From the NCBI GenBank assembly GCA_022410635.1, contig JAJVDF010000001.1:10459700-10523699 (forward strand): a DNA stretch of 64,000 nt. The letters run 5' to 3'. The position numbers and the translations under genes were made by a program. Shown in pieces: positions 49,612-60,650 of the stretch (position 1 is the first letter of the stretch; every line of letters begins with the position of its first letter). The notes beneath the pieces are model-generated. The model was not told where the DNA came from. It saw only the letters and a list, made by a program, of their open reading frames with translations, and searched no databases. This DNA is from Tretioscincus oriximinensis (taxonomy: Eukaryota; Chordata; Lepidosauria; Squamata; Gymnophthalmidae).

Positions 49612-50632
49612 AGGAAGGCAAGCTGATTATGCCCTGAATGGAAACCTAAAGCACAACATTCACACTTCACCCAGGATTGCTTTCAGAGCAGTCCACACAG
49701 GTAAACTGAAGAAGCAGTTCAGGAATGGTTATGCTGCAGCAACTGAGGAAAAGTTTCCAACCAAAATGTGAATCTACCCATAGTCAAAGCTCTTTTCTAT
49801 CAATCCCCCAAAGGTTTGCTGCGCACAACTGAGTCACGGGTCTAGAGAAAGGAGGTAAGGAATTGAGAGATATTGAGTGAAAGCTCTCGTAACAACTCAC
49901 TGATCATCAAAATGTTCTCACACTAATCTTTATTAATTGCATGATAGTAGAGGGCTGATTTCTTACTGAAGAAGCACACCTCTTCTGCTGTGCAATTAAT
50001 TTTATTTTTAACAGTTAGGCTGAACAGGTAACGATAAATGTTCTAAACAGTTTAGCATAAAGTCCATTTTTGTGGCTCAAAGTATTTTACCAAATACTAA
50101 CATACCCAAAACAGAACAGAACTACAAATGAACTTTTATCATTTTTAACCTGCTCAAAGAGCAAGATAAAAATCAAAGGAAAAAAACAAACAGCAAAAAC
50201 TATTTTATACACACCCTAGCCTTCCCAAAGATCAAGAAAAGCAATCAGCAAAAATAGCAGAAAAAAAATGCTAAAAGGAAGACTGAAGAGCTGTCTCAGC
50301 AGGTCCAACTTACTGACAGCCCCTATGCAGACTTGGCTGAATTCAAAATGTCAAGGTCAGACCTGCAATGAATTTCAATGGAAGTCCAATAGGAAATCCC
50401 AGAATTGAAGGACAGAATGAGTCATGGAAAAAAATATGCAGTTACAGAAAACTGTACCTGCCTTGCTGCTAACATAACTACAGACATAGGCAGCTGGGTT
50501 GAGATTACCATAAAGGTAGAAAGTAACGGGGTGGGTCAATACCATTGAAATGAAGCATCTCATAAAGGAGGAAAGCTGATCTTGAGAGCCATCCTTATCC
50601 CTTACAAAATTTATCTTCCAAGAAGTTGTTCA
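49612..50632. other. Unassigned sequence
   Basis: No feature recognised. Confidence 0.4.
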
Positions 50633-50820
50633 ATTGTTTGCAGTGGTGGGATTTTGATAGTTCTCGTCGGTTTAGCAGAACCAGTAGCTATTTTTTTTTC
50701 CGTTTGCCAAACTGGTTATTCCCCAGGCCCCGCCTCCTGCCAGAAATGACATCACTTAAAATGACATTCCTCAAAGAGAACTGGTTGTTAAATTATTTAA
50801 ATCCCATAACTGATTGTGAC
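50633..50820. mobile_element. hAT-type MITE
   Basis: The element is 50,641-50,812 (172 bp), beginning CAGTGGTGGGATTTTGATAG and ending TTTAAATCCCATAACTG. These are imperfect terminal inverted repeats of a widespread reptile MITE that carries the GTTCTC..AGAACC / GAGAACTGGTTGTTAAATTA pieces. Flanking octamers ATTGTTTG and ATTGTGAC share the first five bases, fitting a decayed 8-bp target duplication. It has no coding capacity. Confidence 0.75.
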
Positions 50821-51420
50821 AATCAAACTGATCAGAATAGTTAGAAAGAAAATTCAGACTTTTTATTTGTTCTACAAGATGGCCAATGAGAAGCCAAATA
50901 GTGAAGAATAATCATAAATGTTCCAACATTTTAATGAATAGTAAACTCAACTAAGTTNAAAAAACACAACTTCAACTTCTAGTCGAAGATCTATGGGCAT
51001 ATATGGAATTCCAATAAAACTGGAATGTTTTCTCATATGATGGAGATGAAGGCAGGCTTGGGAAAAGGAGGAAGAAGAGAAGAAGTCAACTCTGTGGACT
51101 TCAGAGCCAACACATTTTTGAAACTATGTCTGATCTTTCTTTGAAGATTTTCATGAATTTATTCTGTTTGATCTTGTTCTCTATCACAGATCTAATTTAG
51201 ACTGGGTGCGAGTTATTTCCAGCATCCCGTTTGCTATATACAATCTGTCCCTAGTTGTTCCCCAGCATCTCATGCTGCTCACCATTTTTTGTTAACAAAG
51301 GTGCTACAATACCCTCTTTCTAGACCATGGGACTATGACCAAGGAAGGTATAAATGCTTTTTAAAATCCATCTGTATGTCTGCCTGATAATAACCTAAAA
51401 TGTACTCAATCTATGAAACT
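50821..51420. other. Unassigned sequence
   Basis: No feature recognised, apart from one N at 50,958. Confidence 0.4.
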
Positions 51421-51508
51421 TTAGCAAGGGATCTCATAACACCTTAAAGAGTAAGAAGAAAAAAGATGGGCAGCATGAGTTTTCCATTTCTTCAGTATCT
51501 GTGAACCT
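51421..51508 (+). repeat. Interspersed repeat R1, diverged
   Basis: TTAGCAAGGGATCTCATAAC, then ACCTTAAAGAGTAAGAAGAA, CAGCATGAGTTTTCC and TTCTTCAGTATCTG, in the family's order. Confidence 0.65.
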
Positions 51509-51664
51509 GAACTTCTGAGTTCACAAACCCACAAATAACAAGTGACTCCAAAAGGCTAATTTCTGAGTCTCTCCAGTTGAAAAAGGCTTGAAAAACAGTT
51601 ACTTGCAGGATATTGCTCACAAACATCTGACTAGGGTTGTTTTTAATGGAGAAAAAAAAGGAAG

Positions 51665-51907
51665 TACAGTGGGACCTCGGTTCTCGAACGCCTTGACTTT
51701 CGACCAAATCGGTATTCGACCAGGAGATTCGAGAAACTTTTGTCTTGGAATCCGAACAAATATTTGGAACTCGAACTTCCGAGATGAGCCGAGAGAGTCC
51801 AGTTTCCATTATTTCCTATTGGGTTTCATTGCTTCGGTTCTCGAACAATTTGGTTCTCGACCGTCCTCCTGGAACGAATTATGTTCGAGAACCGAGGTCC
51901 CACTGTA
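51665..51907. mobile_element. mariner/Tigger-type MITE
   Basis: The element is 51,667-51,905 (239 bp), flanked by TA on both sides. Terminal inverted repeats of 23 bp (51,667-51,689 and 51,883-51,905), starting CAGTGGGACCTCGGTTCTCG, are perfect complements. Subterminal TTCTCGAAC/GTTCGAGAA words repeat inside. TA duplication and the CAGTGG start fit Tc1/mariner, Tigger-like. No transposase is present; it would have been moved by a transposase supplied elsewhere. Perfect ends suggest a fairly recent insertion. Confidence 0.92.
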
Positions 51908-52266
51908 TCAGAAATGCTTCCTTGTGAGNACATGTTTAATCCGATTCTTTGATGTTTTAACAGAAAAAAAGTTACAGATTGAATTCTAAAGAGCCAGACT
52001 CAGGATACTAATAAAATACAAGATAAAATAACTGTACAACCTATCAACAAAAATAAGTTCACTTGCTGCTTTCTTATGCTACTTGGTTTTTACAGAATCA
52101 ACATATCTGTATCAATGTAGTAAACTGCAATAAAGAACTATTATCATGACATTCAACTTTGTTTTCCTGGGCTACACATAATTTTGTATTGGTGAGAAGA
52201 GCTAAGGATGTTTGAAAAGTGATTCTTAACCCAGGGTATGAACCAGGATTTTCAGAGCTATATAAA

Positions 52267-52286
52267 TAACAACAACAACAACAACG
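52267..52286 (+). repeat. (AAC)n microsatellite
   Basis: About six AAC units. Confidence 0.85.
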
Positions 52287-54664
52287 TCAATATAATTTCA
52301 TTATTGTAAAAGCAACCGATATTTTGCTGATGTGATGGGTAGAATTTATAGAAATGAACTGCCAAAGATTATCCAAGTTAAAAAAAAAACTTGGAAGCTG
52401 TTGAGTTTGAGAATGGAAAAGGGAAAACAAAATTCCCAGTTGATTGTTTCATCTTACTGAAAGAATCTCTTGCAAGGTAACACCATGGCTGGTGCAGATA
52501 CCACACTAGAGTGGGATGGGGATCCATTTCAGATAATTTACTAGCTTTCAGCTAAAATCACTGTTCACTGTGCTACAAAATTTGTCTGTTATCAGGTAAT
52601 TTTAGAATGCCATCTTTCATAAAAGTCACGCAATAACAATAATAAATATCAACTTGTGGAATACGCTGCATTGCCCCTCCAGTAGCAATTTTTCTTCATG
52701 CAATTTTTCCTTTTTCTACTAGAAAAAGAACAGATGATTCTGAAAGAAGAGAACGTTCCTTCGTGCACAAAACAACACTGAACTTAAGTGTCCCCTATTC
52801 TGCTGAAAAATAAAGTTTATTTTAATAAGATTGACCCTTGACATGCCCTTTGAATGGCTCCATACTGTAACAATGATGGTTGTTCCTTAGCAACACCTTC
52901 CTCTCTATTCCTCGTCTTTATGAGAAATATTATTGGCCTACAGTTGCTAACACTGCAGCAGCCTATAAATCTAAGAAAGCACACCAGGGTGAATAGTTAT
53001 CTCTACTTTTTATTTTATTTTAACCATTAGCAGTAATTATGAGCCATCTTTCTTTGAAAAGCCATATTTAAGCATGATAGACAAAACGGGGGGGGGGGGA
53101 GTATTTGTGTGGGAAGGTATTCTTTAATAGTTAAAAAAAGCTAACAAGCCACAGAAGGAGGATCATACCAATTTCGTTCCTTTGCATCTCAATTGTTGTA
53201 AGCAACTGAACTCTGCCTTTAAGAGTGATAAACTCAAATGTGCTTTTATTGGCAGGCTTATTAAAGAGGAATTAAAACATTATCCAAGGAAAGAGGTAGG
53301 GGAGAAAAAAAACTTGTCACCTTTTCTGCAATGTTATCTAGTCCCCTCCCCTACTTTAAGAGATAAGGACCTTTTTTCCAGAGTCACAGACACCAGATAC
53401 TTTAGGGTAAATTAAGAAAATTCATTACATTTTGAAAAGAACGATTGTTCTTATTTTTAAAGCTCTCATTTTTCTGAATATTGGCTTAAGGCACTGTGTT
53501 ACAAAAGATAACTTTGGCAAAACAATCTAGTGGTATTTGGTTCCCCTAACCTATTAAATTTCAACTCAATCCTAGAAGTGCTCATCAGCAGTTCCTTAAC
53601 CCTGCAAAAACTTTATCCTGGGAACAATGTCTATAGGTTTTCAAAAATCTGGGTGAGCTGGAACAGGCACGTGGACATGCTTGTACAAGACGATAGATCA
53701 CAGTTGGATGGCAACATTCATGTGGGGCTCATTTCTGGTAGAGGTAGGTGGTCTTCAACTTTATCCATAAAGTTTGATCTTTGAGCAAGAAGCTGTTTAA
53801 CTTTAGCCTTAGAAAGCAAAGGGATCTCAACAACCCTTTTGCCTTCTACATTTAAATACATATCAACAGGAAGAGACTGCACAAAGTTCACAAAACTATC
53901 CTCCTGTTTTAGGTCATCTCATAGATGGTATTTGTAACTTCTAGAAATATAGATCCCAAATCAAACTGTCCCACATTTTGGGAAGAAAAAAATTTGAAAG
54001 CCCTTCAAAGCATAGGCAAAAAATGCAGTTGTTTGTTATATGCAGATATTGGACAGGGCATAAAGAGCTCTCGTGAATGTACAGCAGAAGTTTATGCATT
54101 TTCCTCTATTCAAAATATTTAACTCTGAGACTAAGTACAAAGCCCTGGAGAGAAAAATAGTAGAGAAGTAGTATAATTAAGAGAGCATCGTCAGCCACTG
54201 CAAGTCATATTGTTCTTCTCCATCAAGGAAGCAATAACTTTGAGGAATAATCCCCTTAATGAACCACCAAGATGGGGTTCTGCCTTCCTAATTAAATTAA
54301 ATTAAAAGTGTCAGGTATCAAACCTCAATGGTAACAATAAGCTGTAGCTACAAAGTTGCCTCCCAACACGATCATATTAAACAATACTGATTTTAATTTA
54401 TGAGACTAAAACGGTTATGTAGTTTCAAGTCTATTAAGCTATAAAAAGACGAGCATGCGAGAAGAAAGAGCCAACAGAATTGGCTTCAAATGGTAAAGAC
54501 TAGCAAGCCCAGCACAGAGAAAAACAACATCCCATCTGTCGTTTTCAAGTGACCTCAGAAGGGATGCAGAGAAATGTAGATCAAAAATTTAAATTTAAAG
54601 ATTCACTATAAGAACAAGGTTTGAAAGTTGGCAGAGAAGTAATGGCAGATGAAAAATTATCTAT

Positions 54665-54742
54665 TTGTTGGTTTGTTTATTTTTTCCATCTATTATCTCT
54701 ATTCCACCCTATAGTTGAAGGCCTCAGGGAAGGTCATAATTA
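54665..54742 (-). mobile_element. Possible SINE 3' tail, reversed
   Basis: TTGTTTATTTTTTCCATC, then CTATTCCACCCTATAGTTGA and GGCCTCAGGGA resemble the reverse of the GGGTATAGGGCGG tail. It is decayed. Confidence 0.4.
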
Positions 54743-57700
54743 ATAAAAGCAGATAAAATACGTAGATGGAAGCAGTAGAAAAGTTCTAATGAGAACACAT
54801 ATGTATGAGCAAATACTCTGTTCTTTGTTGCTCAAACAGAAATGCTGCTAGGAAAACCCTTCATGTTGAAGACTGTAAAACCATCATGAATCATACGGAT
54901 TTAGACTCAAAATTATGATAAACTTTTTCTGATTTGATGATAGCTACACGATTTAAAGGAATTTCTATGAAAAAGGATTGGTTTAAAGTAAAGCAAATAA
55001 AGCAGAACGTAAATTGAGAAAAAAACCTGAAAGTGAATTCTTAATATTTGCGATACTAGGAGAGATAGGAACAAGAACAATTTTTTATTGTTTATTATTA
55101 TATTGTTCACTCATAATAATTAATTAAAGACTGAGGCAATGCAGTTTAGTAAATACTCATAGTCTTTTAATAGTTGTATATAAGATAGTTTTAAAAACAT
55201 GCAAGCAAACAAATAAAATGACAACCATGAATATTACTACAGATAGACTCCTGTAATACTACTATACTACCAAAAAATTCTTTATAATCTTGCCAATAAA
55301 GAATCACGGTGTCTTACTGTAACAATTAATTGCAAGAAACGTGATGTTATCGCCCAAAGATAAAACCAAGCTTGACCCCATCAAATGTAATAGTCTGGAC
55401 CAATGATAGTGCTTTATGGAATGGGAGAAACAGAAATAATGAGATGATAGAGAACTCTATATGGATATTAATATACTGCATGTAATGGGGATTTATCTTT
55501 ACTCTGACACTAACCCCAATGTGAGATAAATTACTATTTACTCAATTAGAGAACAGAAATTTTTACACATACATACACTCTTCAAAGTGAAGCTTGCTTT
55601 ACAAAAGACTGCGCATAAGCCTTTGTGGAAAGTTCCAGAATCACAGCAATAAAAGGAAATGAAAGGTCACCAGGATCACCAACCTCTTCTCTTAAAGACA
55701 AGACGTACCATATACTAAATGCTTACAGCCTCCTCCACTTTCTGCAAAATAAGATTAACTCTACATATTCCAAACTATGGAGTACAGAACAAAATATGAA
55801 TACTCTTCCCTAACTATGAGACATGTTTTTGCTTAATCCAATTTAAAAATGAACACATCGTTCTACAGAAAGCATTAATTGCCCAATACAGCATTATCTG
55901 CATTCTGTGTCTTTCTATAGGAAATATTAATTCTCACAATATAGAATGTTCTGTGTTAAACTGGAGGAAAGAAGCAAACACCACTCTTTGCATTTTATCA
56001 GAAGGCAGCAGAAAACAATAACATTTTCAATTTTTGAAATGATGAAGAAGTTTGTGACTTTTAGAGAAGTGGGAAAATGTAAAGCAATGTTCTGAAAGCA
56101 AATTAAATTGTCTCGGTCTCCCCCATTTAAGAACCATATTTTTTGTCATTTTAAGATTTCTTTCCACCTTTCCCCATTTACCTCTTCGTTAAATGTAGGG
56201 GGGGAACAATAATAATTGAAGAATAGAATTTCACAGCTTCTTTTCTCAGTCATTGTAAATATTATCCTCATAGCTCCATACAAGTCTCATGTATTAAAAG
56301 GCTTACAAAGGAAATACAGTGAATTTTGCTGTTTGTAGTCAAAGGCACCCATTGAAAAGCATCCAAAGTTCTCTAGAGGCAACTTGGCTGTTTTAGAAAT
56401 TTTAAAGCACTAGGAAGTATGGGTGGGTATAATTGCATCTAATTATTCACTCAGAATTCACCCTGCAGCATCTCCAAATTCAAAATTCACTTGTGACAGA
56501 ACTACTGTTAAAATCACAAAGAGTTTTGAAGTCTACAATTAACAAAAACTTCACAATGGCCACAAAATGTGTTTGAAGAGGTAAAGATGTTGCCCCCACA
56601 CACATACTTTGTGCCTCTGAGGCACTTCGCAAAATTTGAAGCAGGTGATTGTAGCAGAAATTGCTCCAACATTTAAAAAATTATTAATATAATAGTCTGT
56701 TTACAGGCATTTGGATGCCTCAAAGTGAACTAGTTTATAGCCATAATAACTAGTTAGCATATGCTGTTCATTAAACAAGGTGTTCATTATGCTTGGGTGT
56801 AGCATAATTTAGATTTCAGTACACTGAATATCATGAACAATATTGTATAACTGCTCTGCAAAAATGCCGATGAAGCAAATGAGAAGGGAAAGTGTGCCAG
56901 GTATAAGCCAAGTGTTGTTTTTAAAACTTCTCACTTATTTTTGCTTTTTAAATCACATTTGCATCTTATATACACTTTGGTCCCGTAAATATGAAATGTT
57001 TTTATCCACCATATATATTAAGCTTTAGAATTTCAAGGCAACCATTAACATAGGGACCTGTGGGAATTTTACATACACATTTTTTCACTTGGAGCACTTA
57101 CATAAATTGTGAAAAGATACACTTGCACCTTATATAGGGTTTTGTTAATAGTGTGCAACACTAATTATATTTTGATGAGCAACAGTGTTTTCAACAGAGG
57201 GAAGACAAACAAGCTGAAAAATAATAGTCTGCACTGCAATGGTGCAAAGAATAAGGCTCCATTGCTAATTAGTCAGGGAACTGAATTTAATTAGAGAGAG
57301 AACATTAAACCCTTTCCAAAACTTGGAGGTGGGAGTGCTTTAAGTTAGAAGGGAAGGAAGAAGAAAGAAACCCGCAAGATAATTTCTACATCTACCAACG
57401 TAACAACATTGCCCTCTACTGGCCCAACTATGGATTCTTGAGAATAAATAAGGAAGTTTTATTTTCTTTTAGCTCGATCAAAGATAATAGTTTAGAAATA
57501 TTATGTCATGTCTATTGCTATCACTGCAATTTTTACTAGTATTATTATAATTTATTTATTAATCTTTTACATGAATAATCAAAATAATTTTTGTTCAGTT
57601 TTTCATTCCTGACCATTTCTGTATCTCATAGGTCATAGTATGGCAGGTTAGTTTATCCAAGCTCTGCCACTTCCATGAATATCTCCATCTCAACCTCTGC

Positions 57701-58108
57701 CATCACTTTCTCCTTTGGTCTTTGATCTTTGGCAGAATAAAGATCTTTTCCAATAAGTTCTATTTTCTTATTTTAGCAGCCAAAGTGTTTGAGCTTCAGT
57801 TTCAAGAATATATCCTAATGAACAGCCAGGGTTAATTTTCTTTAGTATTGACTGATTTGATCTCTATCATTTTTTTTTAAAAGTTCATATACTGTAGCAG
57901 TAATTTCCAGACTGGGTTACTTGCAATGTGCTCTGCTTAGGGATATCAGAAGGTTAAAAAATTGAACTAATGCAGACGGTTGTAGTGCTAAGATGATACT
58001 GCAGGTCAAAAGCAGTTCTAAAGCACAGGACTGGTTACTAATTACCACTCACATCAATTCAAGATCATCACATTGTTTTACAAAACCTACACTGGGAGTG
58101 TCTATCAC

Positions 58109-58375
58109 ATAACATGAGAGCCAGTTTGGTGTAGTGGTTAAAGTGTTGGACTCTTATCTGGTTACCTTCTGGTTCGATTTCCCACTCCTCCATGAAGCCA
58201 GCTGGGTGACCTTGGGCCAGTCACAATTCTTTGAACTCTCTCAGCCCGACCTACTCCACAGGGTGTCTGTTGTGGAGAAAGCAACAAAAGCTACGTGCGC
58301 CATCCTACTGTAGGGTGCACTGAGACCTTCGGGTATAGGGCGGGATATAAATACAAATAAATAAATAAATAACAT
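58109..58375 (+). mobile_element. tRNA-derived SINE (Sauria-like), full length
   Basis: The element is 58,116 to about 58,370. The tRNA-like head has an A-box-like TGGTGTAGTGG (58,127-58,137) and B-box-like GGTTCGATTTCC (58,171-58,182), which serve as an internal RNA polymerase III promoter. A middle region follows with GTGACCTTGGGCCAGTCACA, then the tail GGGTATAGGGCGGGATATAA ending in AAATAAATAAAT. ATAACAT is repeated at both ends (58,109-58,115 and 58,369-58,375), the last two bases overlapping the tail. Such SINEs rely on LINE machinery that recognises the tail. The Sauria name is a recollection, not a search result. Confidence 0.9.
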
Positions 58376-58720
58376 TAGAACTGGCGGGCACTCTTTGAAG
58401 ATGCTGGACAGGAGAGATAGAATGGTTAAAACCATGCTGGTTGATAGATATGGTGGTGAAACTAGCATGGATAGCTTTTAAAAAGGATTAGGCCCCATCC
58501 CATTCTAGGTATTTAGTGAGTTGGCATCATGTAGAATTTTTCCCGTTTACTCACAGAAGATCAGACATCCACACATTTGCCCCATTTTTTGCTAATTTTT
58601 TTCCGATTCACCACCAGACTTCTTCATAATCCAAAAGAAAGCTTCAGTCGGGCATTCCTTATGTGAATATGCTAAATCTCACAAGGCTTTGAGCCTTGCT
58701 GTAAAAATTGGCACTCACTG
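58376..58720. other. Unassigned sequence
   Basis: No feature recognised. Confidence 0.4.
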
Positions 58721-58860
58721 GTGCTCTGCTCACAAAGAATGCTGGGAATTGTAGTAAGGCAAGCGCAGCAATGACTTCTGGAGCTTCTGATGTCTTGAGA
58801 ATACCAGGAAATGTAACGAGGACAGAGGGAACTGCGAGGCAGATTGGAGGTGCTATAAAT
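58721..58860. repeat. Possible interspersed repeat fragment
   Basis: Holds GAATGCTGGGAATTGTAGTA, like the motif at 5,220, in a somewhat GC-richer stretch. Ends are not seen. Confidence 0.35.
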
Positions 58861-58904
58861 CACTACTAGAATGGAATTCCAGATTCCAAGGTGAAAAGAC
58901 ACAC

Positions 58905-59045
58905 AAGATTTTTTCTAAACGTCATTTGCAAGGGAGTCAAGAATGGATTAAAGTTTTGCCTATCTTCTTCTGCTTGAGATGCTAGAAGCCACTGGTGGAC
59001 CATTGTATGAAATAGAATGCTGGACAAAATTCATATCTTCATATG
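58905..59045 (+). mobile_element. CR1-type LINE 3' UTR fragment
   Basis: TCATTTGCAAGGGAGTCAAG, CTTCTTCTGCTTGAGATGCT and GAATGCTGGACAAAATTCAT follow the 3' UTR order of the copies at 28.8 and 44.7 kb. Confidence 0.7.
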
Positions 59046-59305
59046 GCAGTGCCATCAATCTTAGTAATTAAAAAAAGTGACATCATATCAAGAATGTTTC
59101 TGTAATAGAATACAGGCCACAAATGGCTAAGCAGGCATGAATAACACAGACACTAAGGAAACTGTCTCCCATCTGGAGACTAGGTTTTGAAGTCCTGTGT
59201 CGAACGTGGGGAAGGGTGAGCACCTTTTCCTAGCCTGTAGCTCTAGCCAACCCAGCTATTTGAAAGCATGAATTGCAAGAAATTGCAACTGACTGCAACT
59301 AAATA
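59046..59305. other. Unassigned sequence
   Basis: No feature recognised. Confidence 0.4.
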
Positions 59306-59450
59306 AAAGGGAACCACCACAGCCTGGTGGGGAAGATAGAATGTAAGCCTTCGGGCAAAAATACCCTTGTAAGCCGCTTTGAGTCCCTTTGAAAAGTGAG
59401 AGAAAAGCTGGCTATAAGAACCCAGTCCTTTGTCTTCTTCTTCTTAGGCA
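59306..59450 (+). mobile_element. LINE/SINE 3' end with (CTT)n tail
   Basis: GTAAGCCGCTTTGAGTCCCT, then AGAGAAAAGCTGGCTATAAG and TCTTCTTCTTCTT. This is a reptile retroelement 3' end distinct from the GGGCGGGATATAA type, with a short tandem tail. The parent family is uncertain (L2, L3 or CR1-like). Confidence 0.6.
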
Positions 59451-60431
59451 TGTCAAGCACCATTTTTCTACACTTTCTGGTAGCTGTGAAGACTTAATTC
59501 TGTAAAAATACCCAAATTATAAAAGCATGAATATATAAAATCTGTTACAAATGAAAAACAAAAATGAAGACAATATGTCATCCAAACATGTAGCAATGCA
59601 TTGCAAGTAGTCCCATCTATACTTAGTCCAGTCAGCTATCTCAAAAGAATGCATTGATCTGTGGTATCAGATTGCTGAGAAACTTACGAAAATGCTTTCT
59701 TCCTAGTCCAGGTAAGCATATCAGGCCTGAAACTTGACAAAAGTGGATCCTGAAAACCTGGTTTAATTAAGTGCCCTCGGAGGAGATGAACTATCATATG
59801 TTTTGACACTTTGTCCAAAGGAATGTTGGGATGTAAGTGGTACCTACCTATTTATTTTGTATAAAGGAATAGGCACACCGCCATAAAAAATGCATTGATA
59901 CCACTAAGTTAAAGAAAAAGCTTTAACATGATCAGCATTACACAAGTCAGGAAAAACTTATTCAACTTTCAAATTTGAATTATATATAATACAAATAATA
60001 TAATATACAAAAAAAAATCACAATTAATAATTTGATTAACTTTTTTTCAGACCAGAGCCCTGTAATCATCCCTGAAAAAATATGGGTCAAGGAGACATGC
60101 TGTTGATTACAAATATACAAACAACTGTTTTGCCACATTCCTGGATTCTAATCACTATAATTCAGCCAAATCAAAATCTACTAAATGAAAGCTCAAAATA
60201 ATTTATAAATTGGATACACGTTGTTGTTGTTGTTTTTAATAAAACTAGGGTATAGTTTGTATGTGTGAGGATGCTCCTCAATATTTCCTTTTGGTCCTTG
60301 TTCAATTTTATTTTTCTTATAAACCACTTAGAGAAGACTGTCCAAAGTTCTATGGTTACATGAGAAAGAGAGACAGACCAAGAAAGGAAGGAAGATCCTC
60401 CATATTCAAAGAAGCAGCCATATTATTTTGG
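59451..60431. other. Unassigned AT-rich sequence
   Basis: A (GTT)n run lies near 60,221-60,233. No gene or named repeat. Confidence 0.45.
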
Positions 60432-60650
60432 ATCAAAATTTCTANCAAGGGGGTCTTTCAACACTTTAGAAACTAACGAGAAAACATTTTCAAAGCAATA
60501 GTCACGTTACTCTGGATACAGAATTTCTGGCAAGGGACACACAAGATGACGGCAGCACAAGCTTTTAAAATCTACTTTTTCAGATCCAGTGGTATCTGAT
60601 GTAGACAATCTAGAAACGTTCATGCTACCAATCTTTTTCTTGTTATTTTA
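60432..60650. repeat. Cluster of R1 repeats
   Basis: Three pieces: a plus-strand core at 60,432-60,487 (AACACTTTAGAAACTAACGA), a second plus-strand copy at 60,488-60,600 (head AAAGCAATAGTCACGTTACT, linker TGGATACAGAATTTCTGGCA, tail CTTTTTCAGATCCAGTGGTA), and a minus-strand fragment at 60,607-60,650 (CTACCAATCTTTTTCTTGTT). This is the only place where the family is tandem. Confidence 0.65.

Larger units (their letters stand above)
51908..58108. other. Mostly unassigned sequence
   Basis: About 6 kb without a supportable gene. Noted inside are an (AAC)n run at about 52,267-52,285, a G12 run at 53,088-53,099, and a possible reversed SINE tail at 54,665-54,740. Frames such as 53530-53784 and 55625-55813 carry no domain. 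Confidence 0.45.

Noticed and set aside
58116..58200. tRNA gene
   Set aside because: A- and B-box-like words are present, but the sequence continues into a SINE body and tail and there is no cloverleaf-length gene.
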